From NCBI GenBank assembly GCA_022984795.1, contig JALIHJ010000042.1, forward strand, positions 62,001-126,000: 64,000 nucleotides of DNA, read 5' to 3'. Shown piece after piece: positions 9,139 through 18,466 of the stretch. Made by a program: the position numbers and the translations under genes. Source of the DNA: Fabrea salina. Taxonomy: Eukaryota > Ciliophora > Heterotrichea > Heterotrichida > Fabreidae. The notes beneath the pieces were generated by a model. The model was not told where the DNA came from and did no database searches. It was given only the letters and a program-made list of their open reading frames with translations. Within the stretch, counting starts at the first letter, position 1. Every line of letters begins with the position of its first letter.

Positions 9139-10353
9139 ATGGAATATAACATTCTTCGGTTTAACCAACTTGCTATGAAGAAACTTCGCAGCGACTCCTA
9201 CGAGTCTGCTTTTAAACTACTTAAAAAAGCAGAGTTAGCGCTTAAAAAGTTTCCAGAAGAAACAAAGCTGTGGGCAGTCACTTTAAATAACATTGGGTGC
9301 TACTACAAAAAGTTAGCTAAGCCTAAGTTAGCACTACACTACTTAGAAAAGGCACTAGTACTTGAACTCAAAGACAATGAGGACTCGGTAAACATTGCTG
9401 GGACCCACTTAAACATCTGCGCTATCAGGTCCCAACTAGGCGACCACCAACTAGCTTTGGCGCATTCATTGCAAGCTTTGAAAATTCTAACGGAGGAGTA
9501 CTCACACAAAGCTTCTCTTGTTTCAAGCTTAGTCATTGCGTACAACAATGCTGGCTTAGAAAACGAGTACCTGAACAACTTACAGGATGCTTCCCATATG
9601 TTTAAAGCTGGACTTATAGAAGCCTACAGAACTCTAGGCAAAGACCACTTTCTGACAAAGAACTTAACTAGTAACTACTTCAGACTAACTAAAAAGTACC
9701 CAAGTTTAAAGTTCAAAAAAAACAACTTAACTCCTGAACTCCACAAGAAGTGGCACTCCCCTTCTAAGGAGTCAAAATCTGCTTCTCCAAAAAGAAGGTT
9801 TAGAAAACTCTCAATGCAAGAAAACCATCTAAACCAAAACTCACTTAGGTTCTTAACTGGAGAACGCCTTAAACCCATGACCAAACTGAACCCTTTGAAA
9901 AAGCCTTCAGGACTCAGAGCCAGAACTAGTCTCTTCAAGCAACTAGACAAAGGAGTTACTATTATTAAACAACACGAAGAACGCCAAAGAGCTGCTTTAG
10001 TAATTCAAAAGCACTACAGACTTTATAAAGCACGCAAAGACCAAAAAAGATTTGAACAAGACCAAGAAAACTTGCTGGACGAATTTTATAAGTCTAGGTA
10101 CAACCTTTCACCTATCCCACTTAAAAAAATCTACACTTTAGAAATCAGACACGCAAAAGCCACTAAAATCCAAGCTGTCTTTAGAGCTTACTTTGCTAAA
10201 AGGCACTTTAAAAGACTGAGATCTTCAGCTATAACTATCCAGAAACACGTTAGGAAGTACTTAACCAGAAAGATCTATAGGCTAGTTGTAGAAGCCATCG
10301 TTTGCATTCAAAGGAACGCAAAGATTTACCTTTCCAAAAAAGTATTTAAATAA
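9139..10353 (+). CDS. TPR and IQ-motif protein (404 aa)
   Basis: Residues about 1-170 contain tetratricopeptide-type helical pairs (VTLNNIGCYYKKLAKPKLAL, HLNICAIRSQLGDHQLAL). A basic linker follows, then four IQ-like motifs from about residue 290 onward (IQKHYRLYKARK, IQAVFRAYFAKR, IQKHVRKYLTRK, IQRNAKIYLSKK). The IQ motifs suggest calmodulin or centrin binding, and the TPRs suggest a scaffold. This combination is common in ciliate cytoskeletal proteins. No precise orthologue is named. Confidence 0.85.
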   Translation: MEYNILRFNQLAMKKLRSDSYESAFKLLKKAELALKKFPEETKLWAVTLNNIGCYYKKLAKPKLALHYLEKALVLELKDNEDSVNIAGTHLNICAIRSQLGDHQLALAHSLQALKILTEEYSHKASLVSSLVIAYNNAGLENEYLNNLQDASHMFKAGLIEAYRTLGKDHFLTKNLTSNYFRLTKKYPSLKFKKNNLTPELHKKWHSPSKESKSASPKRRFRKLSMQENHLNQNSLRFLTGERLKPMTKLNPLKKPSGLRARTSLFKQLDKGVTIIKQHEERQRAALVIQKHYRLYKARKDQKRFEQDQENLLDEFYKSRYNLSPIPLKKIYTLEIRHAKATKIQAVFRAYFAKRHFKRLRSSAITIQKHVRKYLTRKIYRLVVEAIVCIQRNAKIYLSKKVFK

Positions 10354-10360
10354 ACTTAAG

Positions 10361-10864
10361 TTAGTCAAAATCGATAGAACCGGCTTCATCAAGCATCTTA
10401 CAGTACTGTGCTTTGATTTTCTGCAGTTCTTCATCTTCAGCTTCTATTGAAAGCGAAGTTAACCCTGAAAAGCTATCGCAGCGGTTTCTAGCTTGAGGAG
10501 GTGGAGACACAGGTCTTCCACAGGGGAAAAGTCCGTTTCTTTCTGTTACTTTTAAAGACTCTCTTAGAGGAGAGGAACTACTTGTTCTTTTTTGGTGAGG
10601 CAAAATAGCTTTTTGGGGGTTTTGGGAGGTTTTTTTAAAGGGGTTCTTTGCAATTAGGTTTGGAGTTTGCTTTGAGAGCTTTTTGATTTCTTTGTTGAAA
10701 CTGGATTCATCTGTGTTTTTGTATAGCGAAGAAGTGTTGGTGGAGTAAATGTCTTCTTGATAAGTAGGTGGCACAGCAAACATAAAAGGTAGCTCTACCT
10801 TACTAAGGTTGCTTTTTTGCTTACTTGGACTTTTAAATTTCGGAGCTCTGATATGATTGCGCAT
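10361..10864 (-). CDS. Hypothetical protein (167 aa)
   Basis: This is a low-complexity, probably disordered protein rich in Ser, Pro and Lys. It has a basic N-terminus and a more ordered acidic end (EAEDEELQKIKAQYCKMLDE). The start is a true ATG. It converges on the TPR/IQ gene with 7 bp between stops. No domain is recognised. Confidence 0.7.
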   Translation of the reverse strand: MRNHIRAPKFKSPSKQKSNLSKVELPFMFAVPPTYQEDIYSTNTSSLYKNTDESSFNKEIKKLSKQTPNLIAKNPFKKTSQNPQKAILPHQKRTSSSSPLRESLKVTERNGLFPCGRPVSPPPQARNRCDSFSGLTSLSIEAEDEELQKIKAQYCKMLDEAGSIDFD

Positions 10865-11061
10865 ATTTATATTTCAGAAGCATCTCTGAATTTGTGGCTG
10901 AGTGCTAGGCCTAAAGCTTATGTTGAATATTGGTTGTTTTAATGTTAAAGACTTGATTTGAAATTACTCTGAGATGTAGCATAAAAAGTATTTGGTTTTC
11001 TAAGTACTGCTTGTAAATCAACTAAATAAGACTAAAATGCTTATTGGAACAATATACTTAA

Positions 11062-12669
11062 ATGGTAGAAGCAAATTTATCAACTAAGGTTCAGTTGTTT
11101 ATAAGCGGAAGGTCTTTGAAGGACTTGGACTCCTGGAGCAAAAGTGATCCTTACTGCTCTGTGAGTATCTATGACTCAGTCAGAGGGTGTTATATGGACT
11201 TTTCAAGAACTGAAGTTTTGAAGGACAACCTCAATCCTGACTGGACCACTGCTGTGGAATTAGACTATTACTTTGAAGTTAACCAGCCCTTGCTTTTTGT
11301 TGTGTACGACTATGACTCTTCTAGTTCATCAGAAGAAGTCGGCAGAGTTGAAACCACTCTAGGCCACATCGTAGGTGCTGGAACTGCTTTTCTTGATATT
11401 GAGAGAAGGAATGGGTCTAAGTCTGGAAAACTGATTGTTAGGGCAGAAGAACTTAGAGAGTCACACGAAATTTACTTTTTGCAATTTCAAGGCAAAAAGC
11501 TAGACAAAAAAGATGTTTTTGGCAAAAGCGATCCTTACTTAGTGTTTTACAGACTCAGGAGTGATGGGCAGTGGCTTAAGATTCACTCTACTGAGATAAT
11601 CAAAAGCAACCTCAACCCTATTTGGCAGCCTTTTGAAATCACTTCTCAGAAACTGTGTAACGGCGACTCTAATTGCCAAATCAAGATTGAGTGTTGGGAT
11701 TGGGACAGAAATAGTTCTCATGACTTCATTGGAGAAGTTAACACAACTGTGTCTGGACTTTCTATCGCTGGAGCTAAATTTCCTTTTATCAATGGCAAAA
11801 TTAAAAACAAGAAGAAGAACTACCAGAACTCAGGACAACTGCAAGTGGCTCAGTACTGCGTGAAAAGAGAGTACTCGTTCATTGACTATTTGAGGGGAGG
11901 AACTCAGTTCAGACTTGTGACTGCAGTGGACTTTACTGCTAGCAACGGCGAGTACAGTGATCCCCACTCCCTGCACCACATCAACCCCAACCAACCCAAC
12001 GAGTACCAAAGAGCTATGTGGGCTGTAGGTTCTATTCTCGACAACTACGACTCCCAAAAGTACTACCCTGTGTTTGGCTTTGGAGGCAAACCCAGAACCT
12101 CTACTCAAACGGACCACTGCTTCCCCCTCAACGGCAACCGAGAGAACCCCTTTGTGTCAGGAGTCTACGGAATCATGCAGGCTTACGAAACTGCCCAGTC
12201 CAACATTTCACTTTCAGGACCCACTCTGTTCCAACACGTACTTAGGTCTGCAATTGCAGTGGCCCAATCCACTCCTCCCCAGCAAGTATACTACGTACTC
12301 ATGATACTCACAGACGGAGAAATACACGACATGCGGGAAACCAAGTCACTAGTAGTTGAAGCTTCTTCACTTCCACTGAGCATAATCATCGTAGGAGTGG
12401 GCAACGAGAACTTCCGGAACATGGAAGCACTGGACTCAGACGAAGGACTGCTCAGGGACGACAACGGCAGGTTCGCCAAAAGAGACATAGTTCAGTTTGT
12501 TCCTTTTAAAAAGTTCGGAGGGAACCCCCAACTGCTAGCTAAAGAAGTGCTTGCAGAGATCCCAAAGCAGATCACAGGGTACATGAAAATGATAGGTCAC
12601 GAGCCTGTTTTTATGGAACAAGTCCCAATGAGCCAACTCGGTCCCTCAGCACCTGAAGAGTATCAATAA
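11062..12669 (+). CDS. Copine A
   Basis: The 535 residues have the copine order: two C2 domains (about 1-125 and 130-260), then a von Willebrand A domain (about 275-510). Calcium-binding aspartates are visible in both C2 domains (SKSDPYC...YDYDS and GKSDPYL...WDWDR). The vWA domain carries a metal site, DFTASNG. Copines bind acidic phospholipids in a Ca2+-dependent way. A second gene at 52849-54456 on the other strand is almost identical over the whole coding region (see findings). The similarity stops at the coding boundaries. Confidence 0.95.
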   Translation: MVEANLSTKVQLFISGRSLKDLDSWSKSDPYCSVSIYDSVRGCYMDFSRTEVLKDNLNPDWTTAVELDYYFEVNQPLLFVVYDYDSSSSSEEVGRVETTLGHIVGAGTAFLDIERRNGSKSGKLIVRAEELRESHEIYFLQFQGKKLDKKDVFGKSDPYLVFYRLRSDGQWLKIHSTEIIKSNLNPIWQPFEITSQKLCNGDSNCQIKIECWDWDRNSSHDFIGEVNTTVSGLSIAGAKFPFINGKIKNKKKNYQNSGQLQVAQYCVKREYSFIDYLRGGTQFRLVTAVDFTASNGEYSDPHSLHHINPNQPNEYQRAMWAVGSILDNYDSQKYYPVFGFGGKPRTSTQTDHCFPLNGNRENPFVSGVYGIMQAYETAQSNISLSGPTLFQHVLRSAIAVAQSTPPQQVYYVLMILTDGEIHDMRETKSLVVEASSLPLSIIIVGVGNENFRNMEALDSDEGLLRDDNGRFAKRDIVQFVPFKKFGGNPQLLAKEVLAEIPKQITGYMKMIGHEPVFMEQVPMSQLGPSAPEEYQ

Positions 12670-12722
12670 TTCAATACTTCATAAATTTAAACAACTTCAC
12701 CCTAAAATATTCGCCACATTTA

Positions 12723-15575
12723 ATGTTAAGACGGCTAGGTAAGCTCAGCAGCCTTCAAAAAGTAAGCTTTTCAGAAATCAGTTCTAGTTCCTACTATATG
12801 GAACAGATGTACCAGTCTTGGAAAAACGACCCCAAGTCAGTGCACCCGTCGTGGAACGCTTTTTTCTCTAGTGGAGCACAAACGACCTCAGAAAGCACTC
12901 CCCAAGCCAACGAGATCAAAGAAACCATTAAGGTGCTTTTGTTGCACAGATCCTTCCAGTTCCACGGGTACATGCTAGCTGACTTAGACCCACTTAGACT
13001 GCACTCTTTCGTAGACGAGCATGGAGTTCCCAAGCGAGTTCCGGGGCTGATGAGGGTTGAAAACTACGGGTTTTCAGAAGAAGACATGGAAAGAGTGTTT
13101 GATTTAGGCGATACTATGAGCACAGGGTTCTTGTCAAGTAGTGGCTCTCGCGGAGGCAAGTGGAAACTAAAAGAACTAATTGAAAATGCACAAAGAGTTT
13201 ACTGCGGCAAAATAGGCTTTGAGTTCATGCACATACCTTTTAGGGACGAATCTAACTGGATGAAGCAAAGAATTGAGGTGGACCAACTCATAAAGCACTC
13301 AACTGAAGAGAAAAAGCAACTCTACCAAGTCTTGGCAAGAGCCCACCTTTTAGAGAACTTCTTCATTCGCAAGTTTACAACTCATAAAAGGTTTGGACTT
13401 GAAGGACTTGAGACAGTAATCCTATCTATCGAGTCGGTTATAGAAAGAGCTGTCGAGCAAGGAGTGGACACCTTCTTGATAGGAATGCCTCACAGAGGAC
13501 GTCTTAACGTGCTAGCGAACGTATGCAAAAGTTCACTTTCAGACATGTTCAGTATGTTTTTGGGAACCAATGCTAGGATTCTTGAAGAAGGCGACGTTAA
13601 GTACCACTTGGGTCACACTGTTCAGAGGAACATAAAAGACAAAACTGTAACTATCAGTTTGCTTGCCAACCCTTCCCATTTAGAAGCTGTGAACCCTGTA
13701 GCTTTGGGCAAGACTCGGGCTGTACAGACTTACCAAGACTCGCGCGACAGAGCCATGACTATCCTTGTGCACGGAGACGCAGCTTTGGCTGGCCAAGGAG
13801 TTGTTTACGAGACTCTGCAGATGGAAGACTTGTACCAGTACGGCACAGGAGGAGTTGTTCACATAGTGGCTAACAACAACATAGGGTTCACTACTACCCC
13901 AAGAGAAGCTAGGTCGGGTGCTTTCTGCACTGAAGTTGCTAAAAGCATAGGGGCTCCTATCATTCACGTCAACGGAGACTGCCCTGAAGAAGTTGACTTT
14001 GCCAGCAGAATGGCTGCAGACTGGAGAAAGGAGTTCCGCAAAAGTATTTTTGTGGACATAATTGGGTACAGAAGGTACGGGCATAATGAACTAGACGAGC
14101 CCATGTTCACCAACCCTAAGATGTACCAGCTAATTCACAAACACGAACCTGTTTTTATGCAGTACCAAAAAAAACTTATAGAAGAAGGAGTGTACACCTC
14201 TAAAGACATCGAAAACTACAACAAAACTATTTTTTCTGAGTACGAAGACAACTTTAACTCAGCTAAAGCAGTTAGTGAAGACGATCTAAAGAAAAACAAA
14301 CCTAGAACAGAGTGGTCAGACATAGTAGTTCCTAAAAGTGATCCCAACAGAACAGGAGTGGACTCAAACAGACTCAAGGACTTAGGCACCAAAATGTTCA
14401 CTCTCCCAGAAGACTTTAGTCCCCACGCTTCAGTCAAGAAACTATTCAAGCAAAGGAAGAACTCAGTAGAAACAGGGGAAAACATTGACTGGGCTACAGG
14501 AGAAGCCCTTGCGTTTGCTTCACTGCTAGTTGATGGAATACACGTAAGGATATCTGGACAAGACGTCCAACGAGGAACCTTTTCACAAAGACACTCTGTA
14601 GTTCACGACCAAAAACAAGACATGAAAACCTACATCCCCCTTAACCACATTGAACCCAATCAGGCCTCTTACAACGCTGCTAACTCCCACCTTAGCGAGT
14701 TTGGCGTCTTGGGGTTCGAGTACGGATTTTCACTTACCAACCCTAATGCTTTGGTTCTTTGGGAAGCCCAGTTTGGTGACTTCCTCAACGGAGCCCAAGT
14801 AATCATTGACCAGTTCATATCAGGAGGAGAAGCTAAATGGGGCCAGGAGTCAGGTTTAGTGGTTCTGTTGCCTCACGGCTACGACGGACAGGGTTCAGAG
14901 CATTCTTCAGGAAGGATCGAGCGTATTTTGGGGCTTTCAGCGGAGAACCCCTTTGTGATTCCTTGGGAGCAGCTTAAAGAACGCAGAACTTCTTTCTACA
15001 ACAACTTCCAAGTGATTATTCCATCTACTCCAGCTAACTACTTCCACTTTTTGCGCCGCCAAATACGCCGTGACTTCCGGAAGCCTTTATTTGTGTTTTC
15101 GCCCAAAAGACTTCTGCGCCACAAAGAAGCTACTTCTAACTTGCAGGAGTTCGTGAATGACAGAGCCCTTAGACTCATAGGCGAAGTGGAAACTAACCTG
15201 AACTCTCCTGACCAAATAAGAAAGGTTATTTTGTGTTCAGGACAAGTTTACTACGACATTGCAGACGAAAGGCGCAAAAGAAAGGCCAAAGACATCGTGA
15301 TTGCCCGTGTAGAGCAAATTGCTCCTTTCCCGTTTGACAAAGTCCAGGAGTTAGCTAAAACCTACCCTAACGCCAAGTTCGAGTGGGTCCAAGAAGAGCC
15401 CCTTAACTCTGGATGCTGGACTTACGTTTCTCCTAGAATCGAAACTGCACTTAAAGGCTACGTGTCAGAACCAGTAAACGTTGTGTCAAGGCCACCTTAC
15501 GCAGCATCTGCAACTGGCTACAACCACGTGCACTTGGAAGAACTTAACGAGATCTTAGAAAGGTCCATGGAGTAA
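12723..15575 (+). CDS. 2-oxoglutarate dehydrogenase E1 component
   Basis: At 950 residues it is close to usual length. It decarboxylates 2-oxoglutarate with thiamine diphosphate in the TCA cycle. The short basic N-terminus (MLRRLGKLSSL) looks like a mitochondrial presequence. It is followed by the family's YMEQMYQSWKNDP...VHPSW segment. MPHRGRLNVLANV, GDAALAGQGVVYETL and NNNIGFTT form the cofactor region, and the transketolase-like C-terminal half (GFEYGFSL, LLPHGYDGQG) is complete. No dehydrogenase partner is in the window. Confidence 0.97.
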   Translation: MLRRLGKLSSLQKVSFSEISSSSYYMEQMYQSWKNDPKSVHPSWNAFFSSGAQTTSESTPQANEIKETIKVLLLHRSFQFHGYMLADLDPLRLHSFVDEHGVPKRVPGLMRVENYGFSEEDMERVFDLGDTMSTGFLSSSGSRGGKWKLKELIENAQRVYCGKIGFEFMHIPFRDESNWMKQRIEVDQLIKHSTEEKKQLYQVLARAHLLENFFIRKFTTHKRFGLEGLETVILSIESVIERAVEQGVDTFLIGMPHRGRLNVLANVCKSSLSDMFSMFLGTNARILEEGDVKYHLGHTVQRNIKDKTVTISLLANPSHLEAVNPVALGKTRAVQTYQDSRDRAMTILVHGDAALAGQGVVYETLQMEDLYQYGTGGVVHIVANNNIGFTTTPREARSGAFCTEVAKSIGAPIIHVNGDCPEEVDFASRMAADWRKEFRKSIFVDIIGYRRYGHNELDEPMFTNPKMYQLIHKHEPVFMQYQKKLIEEGVYTSKDIENYNKTIFSEYEDNFNSAKAVSEDDLKKNKPRTEWSDIVVPKSDPNRTGVDSNRLKDLGTKMFTLPEDFSPHASVKKLFKQRKNSVETGENIDWATGEALAFASLLVDGIHVRISGQDVQRGTFSQRHSVVHDQKQDMKTYIPLNHIEPNQASYNAANSHLSEFGVLGFEYGFSLTNPNALVLWEAQFGDFLNGAQVIIDQFISGGEAKWGQESGLVVLLPHGYDGQGSEHSSGRIERILGLSAENPFVIPWEQLKERRTSFYNNFQVIIPSTPANYFHFLRRQIRRDFRKPLFVFSPKRLLRHKEATSNLQEFVNDRALRLIGEVETNLNSPDQIRKVILCSGQVYYDIADERRKRKAKDIVIARVEQIAPFPFDKVQELAKTYPNAKFEWVQEEPLNSGCWTYVSPRIETALKGYVSEPVNVVSRPPYAASATGYNHVHLEELNEILERSME

Positions 15576-15587
15576 CATTTAACTAAT

Positions 15588-18455
15588 ATGAAATACATGG
15601 TTAACTTCCACCCCTCAGGAATGAGACCACTTGAAGAGGAAAAGGAACAACCTACCCCTGACGCCCAAGAAGCTATTCGACTTGCCAGAGGCTTGACTTC
15701 CCACCAGGAAGAAAACGACCTGAACATACTCAAAATAGCTTTTTTCTTGCTGATAGTTATATGCTTCACGTTGGGGTTTTTTGCGTACTACACTTGGAAA
15801 GAAACTGGAACTCAGGCTTTGCTGGCGGTCATAGCCACTTGCCTAGTAACTATGGTAGGGAGTCTTTTGGGGATTATAGGTTCTTTTAAGTCGATAGCCG
15901 AACTTAAATTCAGACACCTCATAATAGCCCGGGAAAGGCCAGCGTACGGGCACGACATTCTGATCAGTGCTTTTTACTTTTTGATAGTGGTGTTTACTTG
16001 TTTCCTGGTGTTTGGAAGTAGGGCCTTGTTTTTTTACGACCACCCGATGTCTTACTTAGAAGCACTTTACAACTCTCCCAGCGGGGCTTGGGCTGAGAAA
16101 TACGGAGAGAAGTCTTTGGAAGAAGTAGAGGAGTGGGCTATTCTAATGACTTCTTTAGTGGGGTACTTGTGTTACTTGACTGCAGTGATCATCACTGTGA
16201 TCACTTACTTGATGTTTGTGCTGAGCACCAACTACGAAGCAATTCACTCTATACTAGAAGTAATCAACTTAGGAGTCATGGTGCTGGCTATGGGGGTAAT
16301 CTACACAGCTTCGTACTGTTTGAACTACAGAAAGGAAATGGGGCTGAAAGAAATAGTTCCCTACACGATTTCAGTGAGTTCTTTGCTGTTAGGTTTGTTT
16401 ATGGTGTGCATCTGTGCGTTGGGCTACGTTATGGCCAGGAAAGAAAAACTCAAGTTAATGAAGTACTACATTGCTGGAAACTTACTTTTAATACTTAGCT
16501 GTTCATTGGTGTTTTGCTTTTCTCTCAGAAAGGCTGAAGAGTTCAAGGAAAACCTAATAGAAAACTGCTTTGACTTTATGGCCCTTGTAGGTGAAGACTT
16601 TGTAGCAAGTTTGGGGTGCGAGCCTAAGTATATTTTGTCTAGTTCCAGTGAAGACTTTTTGAACTGCGAGAAAACTCAACTAAGGTACATTTGGGAAAAC
16701 TCCAACTGGGACTCTAGATATGGATGTCTGAACCCAATGTGCTGTGAAACTTTGGTGACTGAAGCTAAAACTAAGTTTGACTACTTAAGTATTTGTGCAA
16801 TTTCAACAGTGTTTTTAAGTGGCATTGCACTTTGGGGTTGTTACTTCTTTCATAAGAAGTTAAACAGACTAGGAGTGACTCCTCCACAACTCCACAGAGC
16901 AGACTACAAGATTCTGCTGTTTATGATACTGCTTCCAGTAGGTTTGGCGCTTTGTTTGCAGTTTCTGCTTCCAGGGGCTCCTTCTATTCCGCCCTATTTA
17001 GAACCTAAAGTTAAGGTAGACAAAGCTACTTTTGTGGACCAGAGACTGATGAGTTCTGGGTTTTGCTATAGTGGAGCTGAGTTAGGGTTTGAAGGGCCTT
17101 TGTGTGACTCTTGTGAGTTGCATGTGGACGTTTCAGGTTTCAACGGAGTTGTTAAGTCTAGTTCTGAAAGTGTTTCAGCTGCAGGAAACGGGTACAGCTT
17201 TGTCACAAAAGACTACAAGAAGCTTAACGAAGTAGTTAAGAGCTCTAAGTTGTGTCCTTCTTGTCCGTATAAAGAAACTAAGCTGAAAGTAGAAATTTTT
17301 GACGAAAACCAAAACAAACTTACTGAGCAGGAGTTTTCTTACAACCCCGAAAGAGTCCAAGACGAGTACTGGGGAAAGGTTTACCCAAAGGACTCTTTGG
17401 AGTTTGTTGACTTATTAGTTCCTTACTGCGAAACCAAAACTTTGCCAGTGTCTTCCAAAACTTACTCCCACAGGTTCAGTATGGGACCTTACAGAGTGCC
17501 TTACAAAGCTTACTTGAGCTACAAAGAAACCTCAAGGGTTCTCCAAGTAGGAGGTATTCCCATGTACCCCCACAAAATACCTTTTACAGAAGTAGTGCAA
17601 AAGGGTTCAAACTACTCCTTAGCTATTTCTTCTTTAGATCTGCACTCTCTTGTGCCTTTAGAGTCCTACCAAATAGAGATAAGAGAGGGCTACAACAACT
17701 ATACAGGGCCTGTGCTTATGCAAGAGACACAGAACACCAACATCAACCTGCCTGCTGGAACTTACTCAATCAAAGGAACTGCCCAGGGCTACAAAGAAGA
17801 CAGAACCAGTTACTCACTTCAAAAGGACTCTGAACTCAAGCTTTTGTTCACTCCAGATGACTTTCAAGAAAACGAAATAAGGGTAGTTTTGGGGTGGAAA
17901 AACTCAGAAATAGACCTAGACTTAAGAGTTAACTTTATTTTGAACTCGAAGTTTACTTGTGAAGTGAACTTTTCCAACATGGAGTGTGGAGGAGCTAGAC
18001 TGCGAACTTCTTCTAGGCCAGAAGGGCCCTACGCAGAGGAACTTATTGTAAATAGCATAGGGGCTTACCAGTACTTGTTTTACTTGAAAGACTTTAGAAG
18101 ACTCAACGATACCAAAAGCACAAGCATCACTGAGAGCGAAGGGTCTTTGAAAGTTTATGTTAAAAACTACGCAGAGCCCTTGGTAGAGCTTTACATGGAA
18201 AAAGAACTCGACTGGAAAGACTCCAAAAAAGAAGAGTACAGAATTTGGCTAGGGTTCTGTTTGGACGGCAGAAAAGGAGTGGCTTCCATCTTCCCAATAG
18301 AAACTTATATGAACGTGAACGAACAAGTCGAAATGCCTGAAGTATGCCAAGAAGTCTACGGCTCACCTGCAGTCTTTGAACCTGAAGAAGAGTACTCTAT
18401 TGAAGCCGACTTAAGTTTACAAAGCATTCCTCCAGAAATAGTTCTAAGCTCCTAA
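15588..18455 (+). CDS. Large multi-pass membrane protein with extracytoplasmic beta-rich domain
   Basis: It starts 12 bp after OGDH and has 955 residues. About nine hydrophobic segments lie in the first ~465 residues (e.g. IAFFLLIVICFTLGFFAYY, LLLGLFMVCICALGYVMA, ILLFMILLPVGLALCLQFLL). A cysteine-containing loop precedes the eighth. The C-terminal ~490 residues are soluble and beta-rich, with CxxC pairs and NxT/S sites. A segment near 765-830 (VVLGWKNSEIDLDLRV) recalls the DUF2135/YfaP-type beta sandwich. The TM part somewhat resembles tetraspanin-like bundles but is not assignable. Transport or adhesion are both possible. Confidence 0.85.
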   Translation: MKYMVNFHPSGMRPLEEEKEQPTPDAQEAIRLARGLTSHQEENDLNILKIAFFLLIVICFTLGFFAYYTWKETGTQALLAVIATCLVTMVGSLLGIIGSFKSIAELKFRHLIIARERPAYGHDILISAFYFLIVVFTCFLVFGSRALFFYDHPMSYLEALYNSPSGAWAEKYGEKSLEEVEEWAILMTSLVGYLCYLTAVIITVITYLMFVLSTNYEAIHSILEVINLGVMVLAMGVIYTASYCLNYRKEMGLKEIVPYTISVSSLLLGLFMVCICALGYVMARKEKLKLMKYYIAGNLLLILSCSLVFCFSLRKAEEFKENLIENCFDFMALVGEDFVASLGCEPKYILSSSSEDFLNCEKTQLRYIWENSNWDSRYGCLNPMCCETLVTEAKTKFDYLSICAISTVFLSGIALWGCYFFHKKLNRLGVTPPQLHRADYKILLFMILLPVGLALCLQFLLPGAPSIPPYLEPKVKVDKATFVDQRLMSSGFCYSGAELGFEGPLCDSCELHVDVSGFNGVVKSSSESVSAAGNGYSFVTKDYKKLNEVVKSSKLCPSCPYKETKLKVEIFDENQNKLTEQEFSYNPERVQDEYWGKVYPKDSLEFVDLLVPYCETKTLPVSSKTYSHRFSMGPYRVPYKAYLSYKETSRVLQVGGIPMYPHKIPFTEVVQKGSNYSLAISSLDLHSLVPLESYQIEIREGYNNYTGPVLMQETQNTNINLPAGTYSIKGTAQGYKEDRTSYSLQKDSELKLLFTPDDFQENEIRVVLGWKNSEIDLDLRVNFILNSKFTCEVNFSNMECGGARLRTSSRPEGPYAEELIVNSIGAYQYLFYLKDFRRLNDTKSTSITESEGSLKVYVKNYAEPLVELYMEKELDWKDSKKEEYRIWLGFCLDGRKGVASIFPIETYMNVNEQVEMPEVCQEVYGSPAVFEPEEEYSIEADLSLQSIPPEIVLSS

Positions 18456-18466
18456 TAAGTTTAAAT

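Noticed and set aside
12018-12304. Overlapping open frames inside copine A in other frames and strands, repeated inside copine B
   Set aside because: They recur in both copies only because the DNA is nearly identical; codon use and lack of domains mark them as shadows.
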